A stretch of 64,000 nt of DNA from Microbacterium forte (lineage in GTDB: Bacteria; Actinomycetota; Actinomycetes; Actinomycetales; Microbacteriaceae). This document shows, piece after piece, positions 34,356 to 44,061 of this stretch. The stretch lies in assembly GCF_031885415.1 (NCBI RefSeq), contig NZ_CP116871.1, positions 806,001 to 870,000 on the forward strand. Direction: 5' to 3'. The position numbers and the translations under genes are program-made. Below the pieces are notes generated by a model. It was not told the origin of the DNA, made no database searches, and saw nothing but the letters and a program-made list of their open reading frames with translations. The number at the start of each line of letters is the position of its first letter. The first letter of the stretch is position 1.

Positions 34356-34381
34356 TTCGCGCGAACGGGTTACGGGGCCGG

Positions 34382-35734
34382 TCAGACTCCGGAAGCGGTG
34401 AGCACGGCGACCGCCTCTGCGCGCAGCGCCGAGGGGATGGTCGCTGTGCGCACGCCCGACGCATCGGACGTGGATTCGACCGCTGAGCCGTCCACCCAGC
34501 GCAGCGCGCTCTCGTCGAACTCCGCCGGCAGCTCGGCCGTGCCCGTCGTGGGATCGAGCACGTGCATGTGCACTCCGGCTGCGGAGCGCGTGTACCGACG
34601 CGGAGACCCGGTCGGCTCCCCCATCCTGATCCAGGGGCGAGTGCCGTAGATCGCGTCGCCATTCGCCCGCAGCCACCCTCCGAGCTCGCGCATCGCACTG
34701 CGCTGCAGGGCGGGGATGGAACCGTCGGCGGCAGGGCCGACGTTGATGAGGAGATTGCCGTTCTTGGCCACGACGTCGACGAGGAGTCTGATGAGCGCAG
34801 CGCCCGACAGCGAGTGGCGCGAGTCCTCGTCCTGGTTGAAGCCGAAAGAGTAGCCGAGTCCGCGGGTCGACTCCCACGGCTCAGGGATGATCTCGGGAAT
34901 GTCCGTGTATTCACGGGTGAGGAAGCCGTGGTACGGCACTCCCCACCGATCGTTCACGACGCCGTCGGGCACGGCATCGAAGTAGCGCCGGAGCAGCGCG
35001 GCGACCGCATAGTCGTCCCCGGCCTTCCCGCCGTCCGGCCACTCGATGTCGTTCCAGAGCAGGTCCGGCGAGAACCGCTCGATCAGCTCGTCGAGCTGTG
35101 CCGCCGAGTAGCGGGCGAAGTGCTCATCGTTGCGGCGGTAGCGGAACAGGTCCGTGTCGGACTCGATCGGCGGAAAATCGCTCACGTGCCAGTCGAGCGC
35201 GCCCGAGTAGTACACGCCGAACTTCGCTCCCGCCCTGCGGGTCGCGGCCTGGAACTCCGCGATCAGATCACGACGGGGCCCGCGGGCGACCGCGTTGAAT
35301 CCTGTCGTCTCGGTGCCCCACAGGCAGAACCCCTCGTGGTGCTTCGTGGTCGGCACGATGTACCGAGCCCCCGCATCCACGAGCTCTCCGACGAAGGAGT
35401 CCGCATCGAATGCCGACGCATCCCATCGATCGGCGAGGTCCTCGTACGAGGTTCCGGGGCCGAAGAGTCGCTGGTGCCGTTCCCAGGTGGGGCTTCCCGC
35501 GATTCGCACCGTGTTGCCGTACCACTCGGCGTACTGGTGCCACGCGTAGGCGTCTTCCGTGGGGATGTTCACGCCGTCGCCGTGCTGCACCGCCCATGCC
35601 GGCACGGAGTAGAGACCCCAGTGCACGAAGAAGCCCAGCTTCGCGTCGCGGTACCAGTCGGGCACGCCGTTCGTCGGATACACAGGCGCCGCAGTGCCGA
35701 AATCGGGGCCTGTGCGCTTCTCGAAGTTCATCAT
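34382..35734 (-). CDS. Alpha-L-fucosidase, GH29 (copy 1)
   Basis: A 450-residue retaining alpha-L-fucosidase releasing fucose from glycans. It has the N-terminal signature WYRDAKLGFFVHWGLYSVPAW, TTKHHEGFCLWGTETTGFNAV (KHHEGF at 131-136) and SPDLLWNDIEWP, in which Asp229 is the predicted nucleophile. No signal peptide, so it acts in the cytoplasm on imported oligosaccharides. It is the last gene of a six-gene operon and overlaps the M81 gene by four bases. A C-terminal beta-domain begins near residue 350. Confidence 0.92.
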   Translation of the reverse strand: MMNFEKRTGPDFGTAAPVYPTNGVPDWYRDAKLGFFVHWGLYSVPAWAVQHGDGVNIPTEDAYAWHQYAEWYGNTVRIAGSPTWERHQRLFGPGTSYEDLADRWDASAFDADSFVGELVDAGARYIVPTTKHHEGFCLWGTETTGFNAVARGPRRDLIAEFQAATRRAGAKFGVYYSGALDWHVSDFPPIESDTDLFRYRRNDEHFARYSAAQLDELIERFSPDLLWNDIEWPDGGKAGDDYAVAALLRRYFDAVPDGVVNDRWGVPYHGFLTREYTDIPEIIPEPWESTRGLGYSFGFNQDEDSRHSLSGAALIRLLVDVVAKNGNLLINVGPAADGSIPALQRSAMRELGGWLRANGDAIYGTRPWIRMGEPTGSPRRYTRSAAGVHMHVLDPTTGTAELPAEFDESALRWVDGSAVESTSDASGVRTATIPSALRAEAVAVLTASGV

Positions 35735-37335
35735 GCGATGGTCTCCTCACGGTCGCCGCGGCGTCCGACCACGGCGGTCAGGTCCGGCGTGCCGGACGGG
35801 TCGAACGGGTACACGCCCGGCTGCAGCCGATGATGACCGAGCCGCAGAAGGTCCTGGTCGACGCCACCGGGCGTGAGCGCGAGCGTCCAGCCGCGAGCGA
35901 GGTCGTACAGCTCGGGCTCCAGATAGCCGATCTTGACGACCACCATGTCGGCGGTCGTGGGTTCCAGCCCCAGCATCCGGAAGTCGGCCAGATGATGGAA
36001 GGGCTTGCGGCGCTCGGTGATGATCGCATGCAGACCGCCGACGGCGATCACGACCTGCGTGCCGGCGTCCGGATCACCCTCGGTGATCGAGAAGACGGTG
36101 CCGGTGATCTCGACGGGCCCATGCGGGCCGTCGTCCACTCGGGCTCCGGCCGACAGCGACACCGTGGCGCCGGCTCCCGCAGCGACCGCCTGGGCGACCG
36201 CGTCGGCATCGAACACCGAGGCGACCAGAGCGGTGTGCGAGCCGTCCGTCAGCTCGCGGCGGTCGAGCAGGTGCGCAAGAGTCCAGGTGACATCGCCCGC
36301 GCCCCCGGCCGTGGGGTTGTCTCCCGAGTCGGAGATCAGGTACGGACGCGCGGCATCCGGCGCGAGAGCCTTGGCGAGGGCCTCCTCGAGCGACCCCGTC
36401 TCGGCGACGAAGACGAAGTCCTCGCGCGCCTCCCAGAACATCCGGGCGATGCGCTCCGCTTCGCGGGTGATGACCTCGCGATCGTCACCGGTGACCACGA
36501 CGTACGCCTGGCAACGTGGTTCATCCGCCCAGGCGTAGCCGATCCACACCGAGGCGTCGACGACACCGGGAAGTGCGTCGATCAGCGGGAGTTCGGCGTA
36601 GATCCCCCTGGCGGGTTCCAGTCGGGTGCTCGTCTTCTCACCCGGCAGCAGCACCGGCACTGGTACCCACGCGGTATACGGGCGCCGGCGCTGCGGATCG
36701 GCACCGCACTCCCCCCGCAGCCGGGCGAGGAGTTTCCACACGGCTCGTTCCTTGGTGTTCAGCCAGTCCTCGTGCGGTGCCATGCGGTAGCAGGTGAGCA
36801 GGTCCACGGCGTCGCGCAGCGTCTCCGAGACGTTGCCGTGCAGATCCATCGACGTCGACACCAGCGTGTCGTCCCCGAGCGCCTCCCGCACAGCGAGCGC
36901 GAGATCCCCCTCGGCGTCGTCCATGCCGACGACGCTCATGGCGCCGTGGATGTCGAAGAAGAACCCGTCGAATGGCCCGTGCGCGCGGATGCCGTCGACG
37001 ATGGCCGTCTTCATGCGGCTGTAGGTGTCAGCATCCACGGCACCACCGGGAAGCGATCGGCCGTGGGTCAGCGGCACCCAGTCCGCGGCCTCCGCGAGCT
37101 CACGCCCCTCGTCGAGGAAGGGATAGTAGGCGCGCAGCTCCGCACCCGTGCGAACGGTGAACGCCTCGTCGCCGGAGATGTGCGGCGAGAATGTACTCGA
37201 TTCGATCGAGATCCCGGCGATCCCGATCCTCGGTCGCTCGAGCCCGCCCGTCTCGACGCCAGGAAGCGCGCCCATCCAGATCTCGCTGGCCTCGGGTCGT
37301 GCGGTCACTGCTGTCTCCTCTGTCATGTTCGTCAT
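35731..37335 (-). CDS. M81-family metallopeptidase-like protein (MlrC/microcystinase C family)
   Basis: A 534-residue member of family M81, named for MlrC, which finishes linearised microcystin degradation. Signatures: ESSTFSP (45-51), DIHGAM (128-133), DDAEGD (139-144), MDLHGN (163-168) and PHED (187-190) in the N-terminal domain, and DSGDNPTAGGAGD (336-348) starting the MlrC C-terminal domain. The His/Asp residues match the presumed zinc site. The N-terminus carries about 35 extra residues. It lies between a ROK kinase and a fucosidase with ATGA overlaps, so it almost certainly handles a glycan-derived compound, not microcystin. The true substrate is unknown. Confidence 0.85.
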   Translation of the reverse strand: MTNMTEETAVTARPEASEIWMGALPGVETGGLERPRIGIAGISIESSTFSPHISGDEAFTVRTGAELRAYYPFLDEGRELAEAADWVPLTHGRSLPGGAVDADTYSRMKTAIVDGIRAHGPFDGFFFDIHGAMSVVGMDDAEGDLALAVREALGDDTLVSTSMDLHGNVSETLRDAVDLLTCYRMAPHEDWLNTKERAVWKLLARLRGECGADPQRRRPYTAWVPVPVLLPGEKTSTRLEPARGIYAELPLIDALPGVVDASVWIGYAWADEPRCQAYVVVTGDDREVITREAERIARMFWEAREDFVFVAETGSLEEALAKALAPDAARPYLISDSGDNPTAGGAGDVTWTLAHLLDRRELTDGSHTALVASVFDADAVAQAVAAGAGATVSLSAGARVDDGPHGPVEITGTVFSITEGDPDAGTQVVIAVGGLHAIITERRKPFHHLADFRMLGLEPTTADMVVVKIGYLEPELYDLARGWTLALTPGGVDQDLLRLGHHRLQPGVYPFDPSGTPDLTAVVGRRGDREETIA

Positions 37336-38312
37336 GATCTCTCTCCCGCCGTCACGAGGGTCCGGCGCGCCGCTTCGATGGCGCCGAGCGCGACGGCATC
37401 CGCACCCAGCCGCGCCGGTGCGATGACGAGCGGCAGGCCGGAGACGGGAGAATCGGTCCGCAGCGTCTGCTCGATCGCCGGTGCCAGCAGATCCCAGGCC
37501 TCTGAGACTCCTCCTCCGACGATGGCGCGAGGGAGATCGAGCAGGGTCGCCGCGCTCGCGCACGCCAATGCGACCGCGCGGCCGGCCGACGCGAACACCT
37601 CGACGGCGATGGGGTCACCCGAGCGTGCTCGCTCGGCGACGGTGCGCGCGTCTTCGACGGCATCTCCGACGCGCTCGGAGTATCGGCGTGCGATCGAGGT
37701 CCCGGAGGCCAGGGTCTCGAGGTGACCGACCTGGCCGCAGGTGCAGACGAGGTCGCTGTACCCGGGGGTATGGCCGATCTCACCCGCTGCTCCGTGCGGA
37801 CCATGCCGCAGCCGTCCGTCGATGATCACGGCGCCGCCGACTCCGGTGCCCAGCATCACGCCGAGCACGTCGTCGGCACGGCGATCGGCAGCCACCTCGC
37901 CGAGGAGGAAGGCGTTGACGTCGTTCTCGACGCTCACGGGCACCGAGAGCCGCGAGGACAGCGCATGGGCCAGAGGGAAGCCCGCCCACCCGACGAAGGT
38001 CGCCGAAGCCGCGCGGATGGTGCCGGTCGCATGATCGACGACCCCTGCCGCTCCCACGCCGACCGCGACGAGCTGCGCCGAGGCGCGGGCGACGAGATCA
38101 CGCACGAGCGTCGCCGCGGCATCGGCCATCGCGTCGCCGCCCTCGCTCGCGGGCGCCGCGACGCTGGCGCGCGTGACGATCGTTCCCGATTCGTCGACGA
38201 GGAGACCCGCGATCTTGGTGCCTCCGATATCGATCCCGACGATGCCCTGCGATGCCCCGGGCGGTCGTGCATCCGGCGTCACCGCCATCTGTTCCTGATC
38301 GGTGACCGTCAT
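37332..38312 (-). CDS. ROK-family sugar kinase
   Basis: A 326-residue ROK kinase: ATP motif GIDIGGTKIAGLL (about 26-38), VENDVNAFLLGE with catalytic Asp, LGTGVGGAVI and GEIGHTPG. The zinc motif reads CTCGQVGHLE, in which the usual third Cys is His. The kinase-type ExGH motif is kept, unlike the ROK regulator nearby. It probably phosphorylates a hexose or N-acetylhexosamine released by intracellular glycan breakdown. Overlaps the permease and M81 genes by four bases each. Confidence 0.87.
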   Translation of the reverse strand: MTVTDQEQMAVTPDARPPGASQGIVGIDIGGTKIAGLLVDESGTIVTRASVAAPASEGGDAMADAAATLVRDLVARASAQLVAVGVGAAGVVDHATGTIRAASATFVGWAGFPLAHALSSRLSVPVSVENDVNAFLLGEVAADRRADDVLGVMLGTGVGGAVIIDGRLRHGPHGAAGEIGHTPGYSDLVCTCGQVGHLETLASGTSIARRYSERVGDAVEDARTVAERARSGDPIAVEVFASAGRAVALACASAATLLDLPRAIVGGGVSEAWDLLAPAIEQTLRTDSPVSGLPLVIAPARLGADAVALGAIEAARRTLVTAGERS

Positions 38313-39220
38313 CGTCCGCCGAGCCCCGCCATCGCGATGCCCTTGACCAGGTGCTTCTGCAGCACGATCACGAGCAGAGTCGTCGGGATCATCGAGATGA
38401 TCGCCGCTGCCATCTGCAGATCCCACCGGGTGCCGGTGAGCCCCGCGAAGCTCGCGAGACCGACCGGAAGCGTGCCGTGCGCGTCGTAGTCGACTGTGAC
38501 GATCAGCGGCCACAGGTAGCTGTTCCAGAACGTCAGGAAGGTGAAGACCGCCAGCACCGCGACGGCCGACTTCGACAGGGGCAGGATGATCTGCAGGAAC
38601 GTGCGGACGGGACCCGCGCCGTCGACGCGGGCGGCCTCTTCGAGCTCATACGGGATACCGCGGAAGAACTGCCGCATCAGGAAGGTTCCGAAGGCGCCGA
38701 ATGCGAAAGGCAGCACGAGCGCCTGATAGGTGTCGACCCAGTCGAACCACTGCATCACCTGGAACATCGGGATGACGAGCACCTCGGCCGGAACCATCAG
38801 AGTCGCGAGGAACAGGATGAAGACGGCATCCCTGCCCTTCCAGCGGAGGCGCCCGAACGCGTAGCCGGCTGTGGTCGAGACGACCAGCACCACGAGGGTT
38901 CCGAGGATAGCGACGATGAACGAGTTCGCGATGTACGTGACGAAGGGGCCGTAGGCGAAGACGTCCACGAAGTTGCTCCACCGCAGCTCGGAGCCGACGA
39001 GCGTGGGCGGCATCGAGAACATCTCGGTGTTCGGTTTCAGCGCCGAGAAGAACGCGTAGACGATGGGCGAGACGAAGATCAGCGCGGCGATGTAGATGCA
39101 CACGTGCGCGATGACGAGGCGGACACGGGCCGCCGGCGTCGTCGCTGCACCACGTGCGCGCCGCAGCTCTCGGGGTGTGCGCATGGCCGCGGTGGGCGTG
39201 GTGAGGGTCTCAGTGCTCAT
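38309..39220 (-). CDS. Carbohydrate ABC transporter permease (MalG type)
   Basis: A 303-residue inner-membrane permease with six segments. It carries the EAA-loop equivalent EEAARVDGAGPVRTFLQIILPLSKSAVA, which docks the ATPase. It pairs with the MalF-type permease whose gene overlaps it by 11 bases. No ATPase gene is present in the operon, so a shared MsiK-type ATPase encoded elsewhere is expected, as is common in actinobacterial sugar importers. Confidence 0.92.
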   Translation of the reverse strand: MSTETLTTPTAAMRTPRELRRARGAATTPAARVRLVIAHVCIYIAALIFVSPIVYAFFSALKPNTEMFSMPPTLVGSELRWSNFVDVFAYGPFVTYIANSFIVAILGTLVVLVVSTTAGYAFGRLRWKGRDAVFILFLATLMVPAEVLVIPMFQVMQWFDWVDTYQALVLPFAFGAFGTFLMRQFFRGIPYELEEAARVDGAGPVRTFLQIILPLSKSAVAVLAVFTFLTFWNSYLWPLIVTVDYDAHGTLPVGLASFAGLTGTRWDLQMAAAIISMIPTTLLVIVLQKHLVKGIAMAGLGGR

Positions 39221-40115
39221 AGTGCACCCACTTCTTCTGTGCGGCGAACTGCAGGCCGGTGATCGCGATGATGATCGCGAAGAGGATCCAGGCGGCCGCG
39301 GCGGCGAGGCCGAGGTCGCCGAACGTGAAGCCCTGCTCCCAGATGAACATGACGAGCGGCTTGGTGGCGTTCCCGGGCCCGCCGCCGGTGAGCAGCTGGG
39401 GCTGGACGAACACCTGGAGGGAGGTGATCATCGTCATGATCGTCGCGAAGAAGATCGCCGGCGAGATCATCGGGATGATGATGCTCCAGACGCGGCGGAA
39501 CCCCTGCGCACCGTCGATGCTCGCCGCCTCGAGGACACTCTCGGGGAGCTGCTCGAGAGCGGCGGAGAAGATCAGCATGTTGTACCCGAGTCCCTGCCAG
39601 ACGCTCATCGCGACGACCATGATCATGGCCCACGAGGGGTCGGCGAGGAAGTTGGGCAACTGGATCCCGAACCAGGTCTCCGAGAGACCGTTGAACAGGC
39701 CCTGGGGCTGCAGCATCATCTTCCACACCAGGACGTTCGCGACCATCGGGGTCACGACCGGGATGAAGAAGAGCACACGCAGGGCTCCGCGTCCGCGGAT
39801 GCGCGGACCGAGGCCGAGGGCGAGCACGAGCGAGAGAGCGACGCTCAGCGGCACGTAGAGCAGCGTGTACACCGCCGAGTTGCGCAGCGCCGGCCAGAAG
39901 TCGGGGCTGCTGGTGAACAGCCTGATGTAGTTGTCCGCACCGTTGAAGGTCCGCTCGCCGAAGGTCGGCCAATCGAAGACGCTCATCACGATCGACAGCC
40001 CCACGGGCACGATCGTGAACAGGGCGAGCCCCACCAGGGCTGGGCTGGCAAATCCCAGCGCCTGGCGGGCCTCGACCTTGGCGAGCGATCCTCGACGTCT
40101 CGTCGTGATCGTCAT
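39210..40115 (-). CDS. Carbohydrate ABC transporter permease (MalF type)
   Basis: A 301-residue permease with six membrane segments. It has the conserved opening ALVGLALFTIVPVGLSIVMSVFDWPTF and the EAA-loop LEAASIDGAQGFRRVWSIIIPMISPAIFF. It forms the channel with the MalG-type partner downstream. The binding-protein gene is 44 bases upstream in the same operon. Confidence 0.92.
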   Translation of the reverse strand: MTITTRRRGSLAKVEARQALGFASPALVGLALFTIVPVGLSIVMSVFDWPTFGERTFNGADNYIRLFTSSPDFWPALRNSAVYTLLYVPLSVALSLVLALGLGPRIRGRGALRVLFFIPVVTPMVANVLVWKMMLQPQGLFNGLSETWFGIQLPNFLADPSWAMIMVVAMSVWQGLGYNMLIFSAALEQLPESVLEAASIDGAQGFRRVWSIIIPMISPAIFFATIMTMITSLQVFVQPQLLTGGGPGNATKPLVMFIWEQGFTFGDLGLAAAAAWILFAIIIAITGLQFAAQKKWVHYEH

Positions 40116-40159
40116 CTCAGTTTCTTTCGTTGATTAGTGCAGCAGAGAGCGGAGTCGAC

Positions 40160-41416
40160 TCACTCGCCGAACTGCGCCTGAGCGTTCGACAGCAGCTCTT
40201 CCATCGTCATCTGGCCGTTGTAGACGCTGACGAGGTTGGGCTGGATGTAGCTGTCGAGCTTCTGCCAGTTCTGCGTCATGTAGAGCGGCACGGTGTCGCC
40301 GAAGGCCGCCTCGAACACCGACTGCACCTGACCGCGGTACTCCTCGTCGATGGACTCGAAGTACAGCGGCTGCGACGAGATGCGAGCGGGGTACGAACGA
40401 CCAGACGACGCGATGTAGTCCTGCGCATCCTCACCGAGGAGCGAGCCCATCACCTTAAGGGCGGCTTCGGGGTTCTCGCAGTTCGCGGAGATCCCGTAGC
40501 CCGAGCCGAGGATCGGCCCCGGGTTGCCGTCGACGCCCGCGGGCAGCGGAGCCATTCCGGCGGCGAAGCCGGACTCGTTGTTCAAGTAGGTCACCGCGTT
40601 CCAGGTGCCGTCGACGGCCATCGCCGCGTTGCCGCCCGAGTACTGGTTCTCACCCCAGCCTGTGTCGGAGGCGGACGCCACGGGCGCGGCGACCTTCTTC
40701 TCGTCGACGAGCCCGGCGTACCAGGACGCCGCGTCGACGAAAGCCTTCTCGTCGATGTGAAGCGAGCCGTCCTCCGACGCGGGCTGCGTCGCCGAGTAGG
40801 CGATCGGCATCGACATCCACTGGTAGCCGCCCATGCCCATGGCGAACCCGTACTTGCCGTCCTTGGTGGCGTCGGCCGCGATCTTGTCGAAGTCGTCGAA
40901 CGTCCAGCCGATCTCCGGGGTGGCGGCGCCCGCTGACGTCAGCATGTCCTGGTTGTAGTAGACGAGCATCGTGGCGACGTCGAAGGGCACGCCGTAGACC
41001 TTGCCCTCGAAGCTCAGGATGCCGTCGGCGCTCGGGTTGAACTCCGACCAGTCGATGCCTGCCGTCTCGAGGTCATCCGCACTCAGCTCTCGGAAGCCCT
41101 GGGTGTAACCGCCGAGCTGTGCTCCGCTCATGCCCGTGACACAGGCCATGTTGCCACTCGCCATGTTCGTCGTGAGCTTGGTGAAGAAGTCGCTCCAGGG
41201 CGACGTCTGCAGCTTGATCTTGATGTCGGGGTTCTGCTCCTGGGCGAAGGCGACCTGCGCCTCCAAGGCGTCCACATCGGATTCGCTGCCGGCCCACATG
41301 TCGACGACGATCGTGTCGCCGTCGGCCGAACCGCCGGCGTCTCCACTCGCACAGCCGGTCATCGCCACAGCGACGCCGGCGACAGCGACGGCTGCCCCCA
41401 CACGCAACTTCTTCAT
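40160..41416 (-). CDS. Sugar-binding lipoprotein of ABC importer (family 1)
   Basis: A 418-residue extracellular solute-binding protein. The lipobox VAMTGC anchors Cys22 to the membrane after signal peptide cleavage; a Gly/Ser linker follows, then [11 protein letters not shown] and later [17 protein letters not shown], typical of oligosaccharide binders. First gene of the operon with a GAGGAGG ribosome-binding site. The adjacent fucosidases suggest fucose-containing oligosaccharides as ligand. The promoter region contains the ACATCCGATGT operator. Confidence 0.93.
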   Translation of the reverse strand: MKKLRVGAAVAVAGVAVAMTGCASGDAGGSADGDTIVVDMWAGSESDVDALEAQVAFAQEQNPDIKIKLQTSPWSDFFTKLTTNMASGNMACVTGMSGAQLGGYTQGFRELSADDLETAGIDWSEFNPSADGILSFEGKVYGVPFDVATMLVYYNQDMLTSAGAATPEIGWTFDDFDKIAADATKDGKYGFAMGMGGYQWMSMPIAYSATQPASEDGSLHIDEKAFVDAASWYAGLVDEKKVAAPVASASDTGWGENQYSGGNAAMAVDGTWNAVTYLNNESGFAAGMAPLPAGVDGNPGPILGSGYGISANCENPEAALKVMGSLLGEDAQDYIASSGRSYPARISSQPLYFESIDEEYRGQVQSVFEAAFGDTVPLYMTQNWQKLDSYIQPNLVSVYNGQMTMEELLSNAQAQFGE

Positions 41417-41480
41417 TGAATGCCTCCTCGGGAAGGATCAGGTTATTTCGAAGATCGAAGCAACCTAGTAGGATTTCGTA

Positions 41481-41503
41481 TGAAGTGAGGCTGTCACACT
41501 TCA
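41481..41503. promoter_or_regulatory. Inverted repeat in the fucoside operon promoter region
   Basis: TGAAGTG (41481-41487) and CACTTCA (41497-41503) are separated by nine bases, between the divergent binding-protein and ROK regulator genes. TTGTGA overlaps it on the minus strand as a possible -35 of the operon. It could be a second regulator site. Confidence 0.4.
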
Positions 41504-41520
41504 CAATCCCTTGCAAGCCG

Positions 41521-41533
41521 AACATCCGATGTT
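41521..41533. promoter_or_regulatory. Operator 1 of the fucoside regulon
   Basis: AACATCCGATGTT is a palindrome around a central C. Its 11-bp core ACATCCGATGT recurs upstream of the second fucosidase gene. Here it lies 105 bp upstream of the operon's first gene and 85 bp upstream of the ROK regulator, just before GATAAT (41545-41550), a likely -10 for that regulator. Confidence 0.7.
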
Positions 41534-41617
41534 TATCGGAGCTTGATAATTCGTAACGAGTCAGAAACGCAGGCTTGGACCGCTACGCTGACCTTGCTTC
41601 GATCACGAAGGAGCCTC

Positions 41618-42763
41618 ATGCCCGACACCTCGCCCCTCGCCGTCGAGGATCAGCACTCTCGACGCATCCTCGATCTCGTCGCGCGCGGGGAGGCGCACTC
41701 CCGCAGCGAGATCGCCGCGCTGCTCGGCGTCGCGGCGTCGACCGTCGGGCTCAGGGTGCAGTCGCTCCTCGATGCGGGCGTGCTGGAGGAGGCAGGCGAC
41801 GGCACCTCACGCGGGGGAAGACGACCACGCGTCCTGCAGATCGCCGGCGACGGCATCGTGCTGTCCGCCGACCTGGGCGGCCAGCACGCTCGGATCGGAA
41901 GGCACTCGCTGAGCGGCGCGCTGCTCGGCGTCGAGTCGATCGCGATCGATCTCACCGACGGCCCGGAGGCCACCCTCGGGCGCATCGCCGAGGTCTTCGA
42001 GCGCCTCGGCGCAGACACGCGGATCCACGCGATCGGCGTCAGCCTTCCCGGGCCTGTGGACACGCTCACCGGATCCGTCGATCAGCCTTCTCGCATGCCC
42101 GGCTGGCCGGGCTTTCGGGTCGGCGAGCACCTGGCTGGTCGCTTCGGAACGCATGTCACGGTCGACAACGACGCGAACCTCGCCGCGCTCGGCGAGCACC
42201 GCGCGCAGTTCGGCCACACGCACCACAGCATCACGGTGAAAGCGGGCACTGCCATCGGCAGCGGGGTGATCGTCGACGGGCACATCCACCGAGGCGCCAC
42301 GAGCGCTGCCGGCGACATCACGCACACCCGCATCGACGGCAGCGGTGACATCCCCTGCTCGTGCGGCAACACCGGATGCCTCGAGACGGTCGCCAGCGGC
42401 GCGAGCCTCGTGCGTCAGATGCGCGAGCGCGGCGACGACACCGTGCGCACGACCGCCGATGTGCTGACGCTGGCGAGGGATGCCGATCCGCTCGCGACCT
42501 CGCTCGTACGGACTGCGGGCACGCACCTCGGCCAGGCACTGTCGGGGGTCGTGAACTTCTTCAACCCGCACGCGGTCTTCCTGACCGGGGGCATGAGCGC
42601 CTCCGAGCCGTTCATCGCCGCAGTCCGCAGTCGCGTCTACGAGGCGTGCCATCCCCTGGCGACGCAGCGACTGCGCATCGAGGCCGCGACGACGGGAGCG
42701 GATGCGATCCTGCACGGCGCCGCCCGCCTCGCGCTCGAGGGCATGGACGTGGCGGCGGGCTGA
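41618..42763 (+). CDS. ROK-family transcriptional repressor
   Basis: A 381-residue regulator. The N-terminal winged helix (about 15-75) reads RRILDLVARGEAHSRSEIAALLGVAASTVGLRVQSLLDAGVLEE. The ROK sugar-binding domain follows, with SADLGGQHARIG, VDNDANLAALGEH and the zinc motif CSCGNTGCLE. The kinase ExGH motif is replaced by DITH, as expected for a regulator without kinase activity. ATG 41618 has GAAGGAG. It probably binds the ACATCCGATGT sites and is released by a sugar or sugar phosphate from the imported glycan. Confidence 0.9.
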   Translation: MPDTSPLAVEDQHSRRILDLVARGEAHSRSEIAALLGVAASTVGLRVQSLLDAGVLEEAGDGTSRGGRRPRVLQIAGDGIVLSADLGGQHARIGRHSLSGALLGVESIAIDLTDGPEATLGRIAEVFERLGADTRIHAIGVSLPGPVDTLTGSVDQPSRMPGWPGFRVGEHLAGRFGTHVTVDNDANLAALGEHRAQFGHTHHSITVKAGTAIGSGVIVDGHIHRGATSAAGDITHTRIDGSGDIPCSCGNTGCLETVASGASLVRQMRERGDDTVRTTADVLTLARDADPLATSLVRTAGTHLGQALSGVVNFFNPHAVFLTGGMSASEPFIAAVRSRVYEACHPLATQRLRIEAATTGADAILHGAARLALEGMDVAAG

Positions 42764-42774
42764 TCCGCCGCCAC
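42749..42774. terminator. Hairpin overlapping the ROK regulator stop
   Basis: GTGGCGGCGG (42749-42758) pairs perfectly with CCGCCGCCAC (42765-42774), across a loop that contains the TGA stop. It lies between convergent genes. No T-tract, so this is probably a stabilising or Rho-assisted end for both. Confidence 0.45.
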
Positions 42775-42782
42775 TCCCCGCC

Positions 42783-44045
42783 TCACGCCGAGAGCGTCAG
42801 CTCGATCACCGGCAGCAGCACGTCGGGGCGCCTGACGGGCAGATGGACGGTGAGCGTCCCCTCGGCCTCTCCTGCCGGGGTCATCAGGTCAGCCTGCTGC
42901 TCAGGGTCGGATGCGCTCGTCTTGAGCCACGACCCGTCATGCAGCAGCCGCGCATATGTCACTCGTCCGGCGAGATCCGGAAGGTGGACGAATCCCATCG
43001 GCCAGGAGAACAGGCTCAGGTACAGACGATCGCCCTTGCGGGTGTACACGCCTTCACGAGGAGGCGTGAACTCGGCGTGCCCCGCCCCGATCACCGCACC
43101 TCCGTGCAGCCGCATCCATTCGCCGATCTCGCCGAGCGTCGCGGCGTCCCGCGGAGCGATGGCCCCGCGCCCGTCCGGACCGATGTTGAGAAGCATGTTG
43201 CCGCCCATCGAGACCGAATCGACCAGCATCTGCGTCAGCATCGTCGACGACTTCTGGTCGGTGTTGTCCCTGTCATACCCCCACGACCCGTTGAGCGTCT
43301 GGCACGCCTCCCACGTCAGGGCGACACCGTCTCGGACGATCGGCGCGGTGGGCTGATACTGCTCGGGGGTCACGAAGTCCGCGGGGATCCCGAGGCGGTC
43401 GTTCACCAGCATGTTCGGCTGGAGCTCGCGGCACAGTGCGAGCAGACCGGGGGCATCCCAGTCGTCGGGCCCCTTGCCGGACCAGCCGTCCTTGGCCTCG
43501 GGGTAGGTGAAGTCGAAGAACAGGTAGTCGATCTCGCCGTAGGCGGTCAGCAGTTCACGCACCTGAGCATGCAGGTACTCCCGGTAGATCGCCATGTCCC
43601 TGCCCACGTTCAGTTCGTGCGCGTCGGCATCGTCTCGACGAGGGTGGTTCCAGTCGATCGTGAAGTGGGGATGATGCCAGTCGATCACCGAGTGGTAGAG
43701 CCCCACCTTGAGACCCTCGGCGCGGAGTGCGTCGACGTACTCGCGCACCAGATCGCGCCCTGTCGCCGCGACGGAGGTGAAGTCGGTGCGCTGAGAGTCC
43801 CACAGGCAGAATCCATCGTGGTGCTTGGTGGTCAGCACGACATAGCCCATCCCCGTGTCCTTCGCGGTGCGCGCGAGGGCGCGAGCATCGAACAGATCAG
43901 GATCGAAGTGCTCGAAGTAGGGGCGGTAGTCCTCGTCGGTCAGGCGTTCGTAGTTCTGCACCCACTCATGCCGGGCGGCGCCGCTGTAGAGGCCGAAGTG
44001 CACGAACATGCCGAAGCGGGCGTGATCAAACCATTCCTGTCGCAT
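42783..44045 (-). CDS. Alpha-L-fucosidase, GH29 (copy 2)
   Basis: A 420-residue GH29 enzyme, clearly different in sequence from copy 1. It begins MRQEWFDHARFGMFVHFGLYSG, has TTKHHDGFCLWDSQRTDF and DYLFFDFTYP, with Asp178 as predicted nucleophile, followed by a C-terminal beta-domain. No signal peptide. A GGATGGAGG ribosome-binding site precedes ATG 44045, and the shared operator palindrome lies 17 bases upstream. The two copies may differ in linkage preference. Confidence 0.9.
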   Translation of the reverse strand: MRQEWFDHARFGMFVHFGLYSGAARHEWVQNYERLTDEDYRPYFEHFDPDLFDARALARTAKDTGMGYVVLTTKHHDGFCLWDSQRTDFTSVAATGRDLVREYVDALRAEGLKVGLYHSVIDWHHPHFTIDWNHPRRDDADAHELNVGRDMAIYREYLHAQVRELLTAYGEIDYLFFDFTYPEAKDGWSGKGPDDWDAPGLLALCRELQPNMLVNDRLGIPADFVTPEQYQPTAPIVRDGVALTWEACQTLNGSWGYDRDNTDQKSSTMLTQMLVDSVSMGGNMLLNIGPDGRGAIAPRDAATLGEIGEWMRLHGGAVIGAGHAEFTPPREGVYTRKGDRLYLSLFSWPMGFVHLPDLAGRVTYARLLHDGSWLKTSASDPEQQADLMTPAGEAEGTLTVHLPVRRPDVLLPVIELTLSA

Positions 44046-44061
44046 ACCTCCATCCTGGCAC

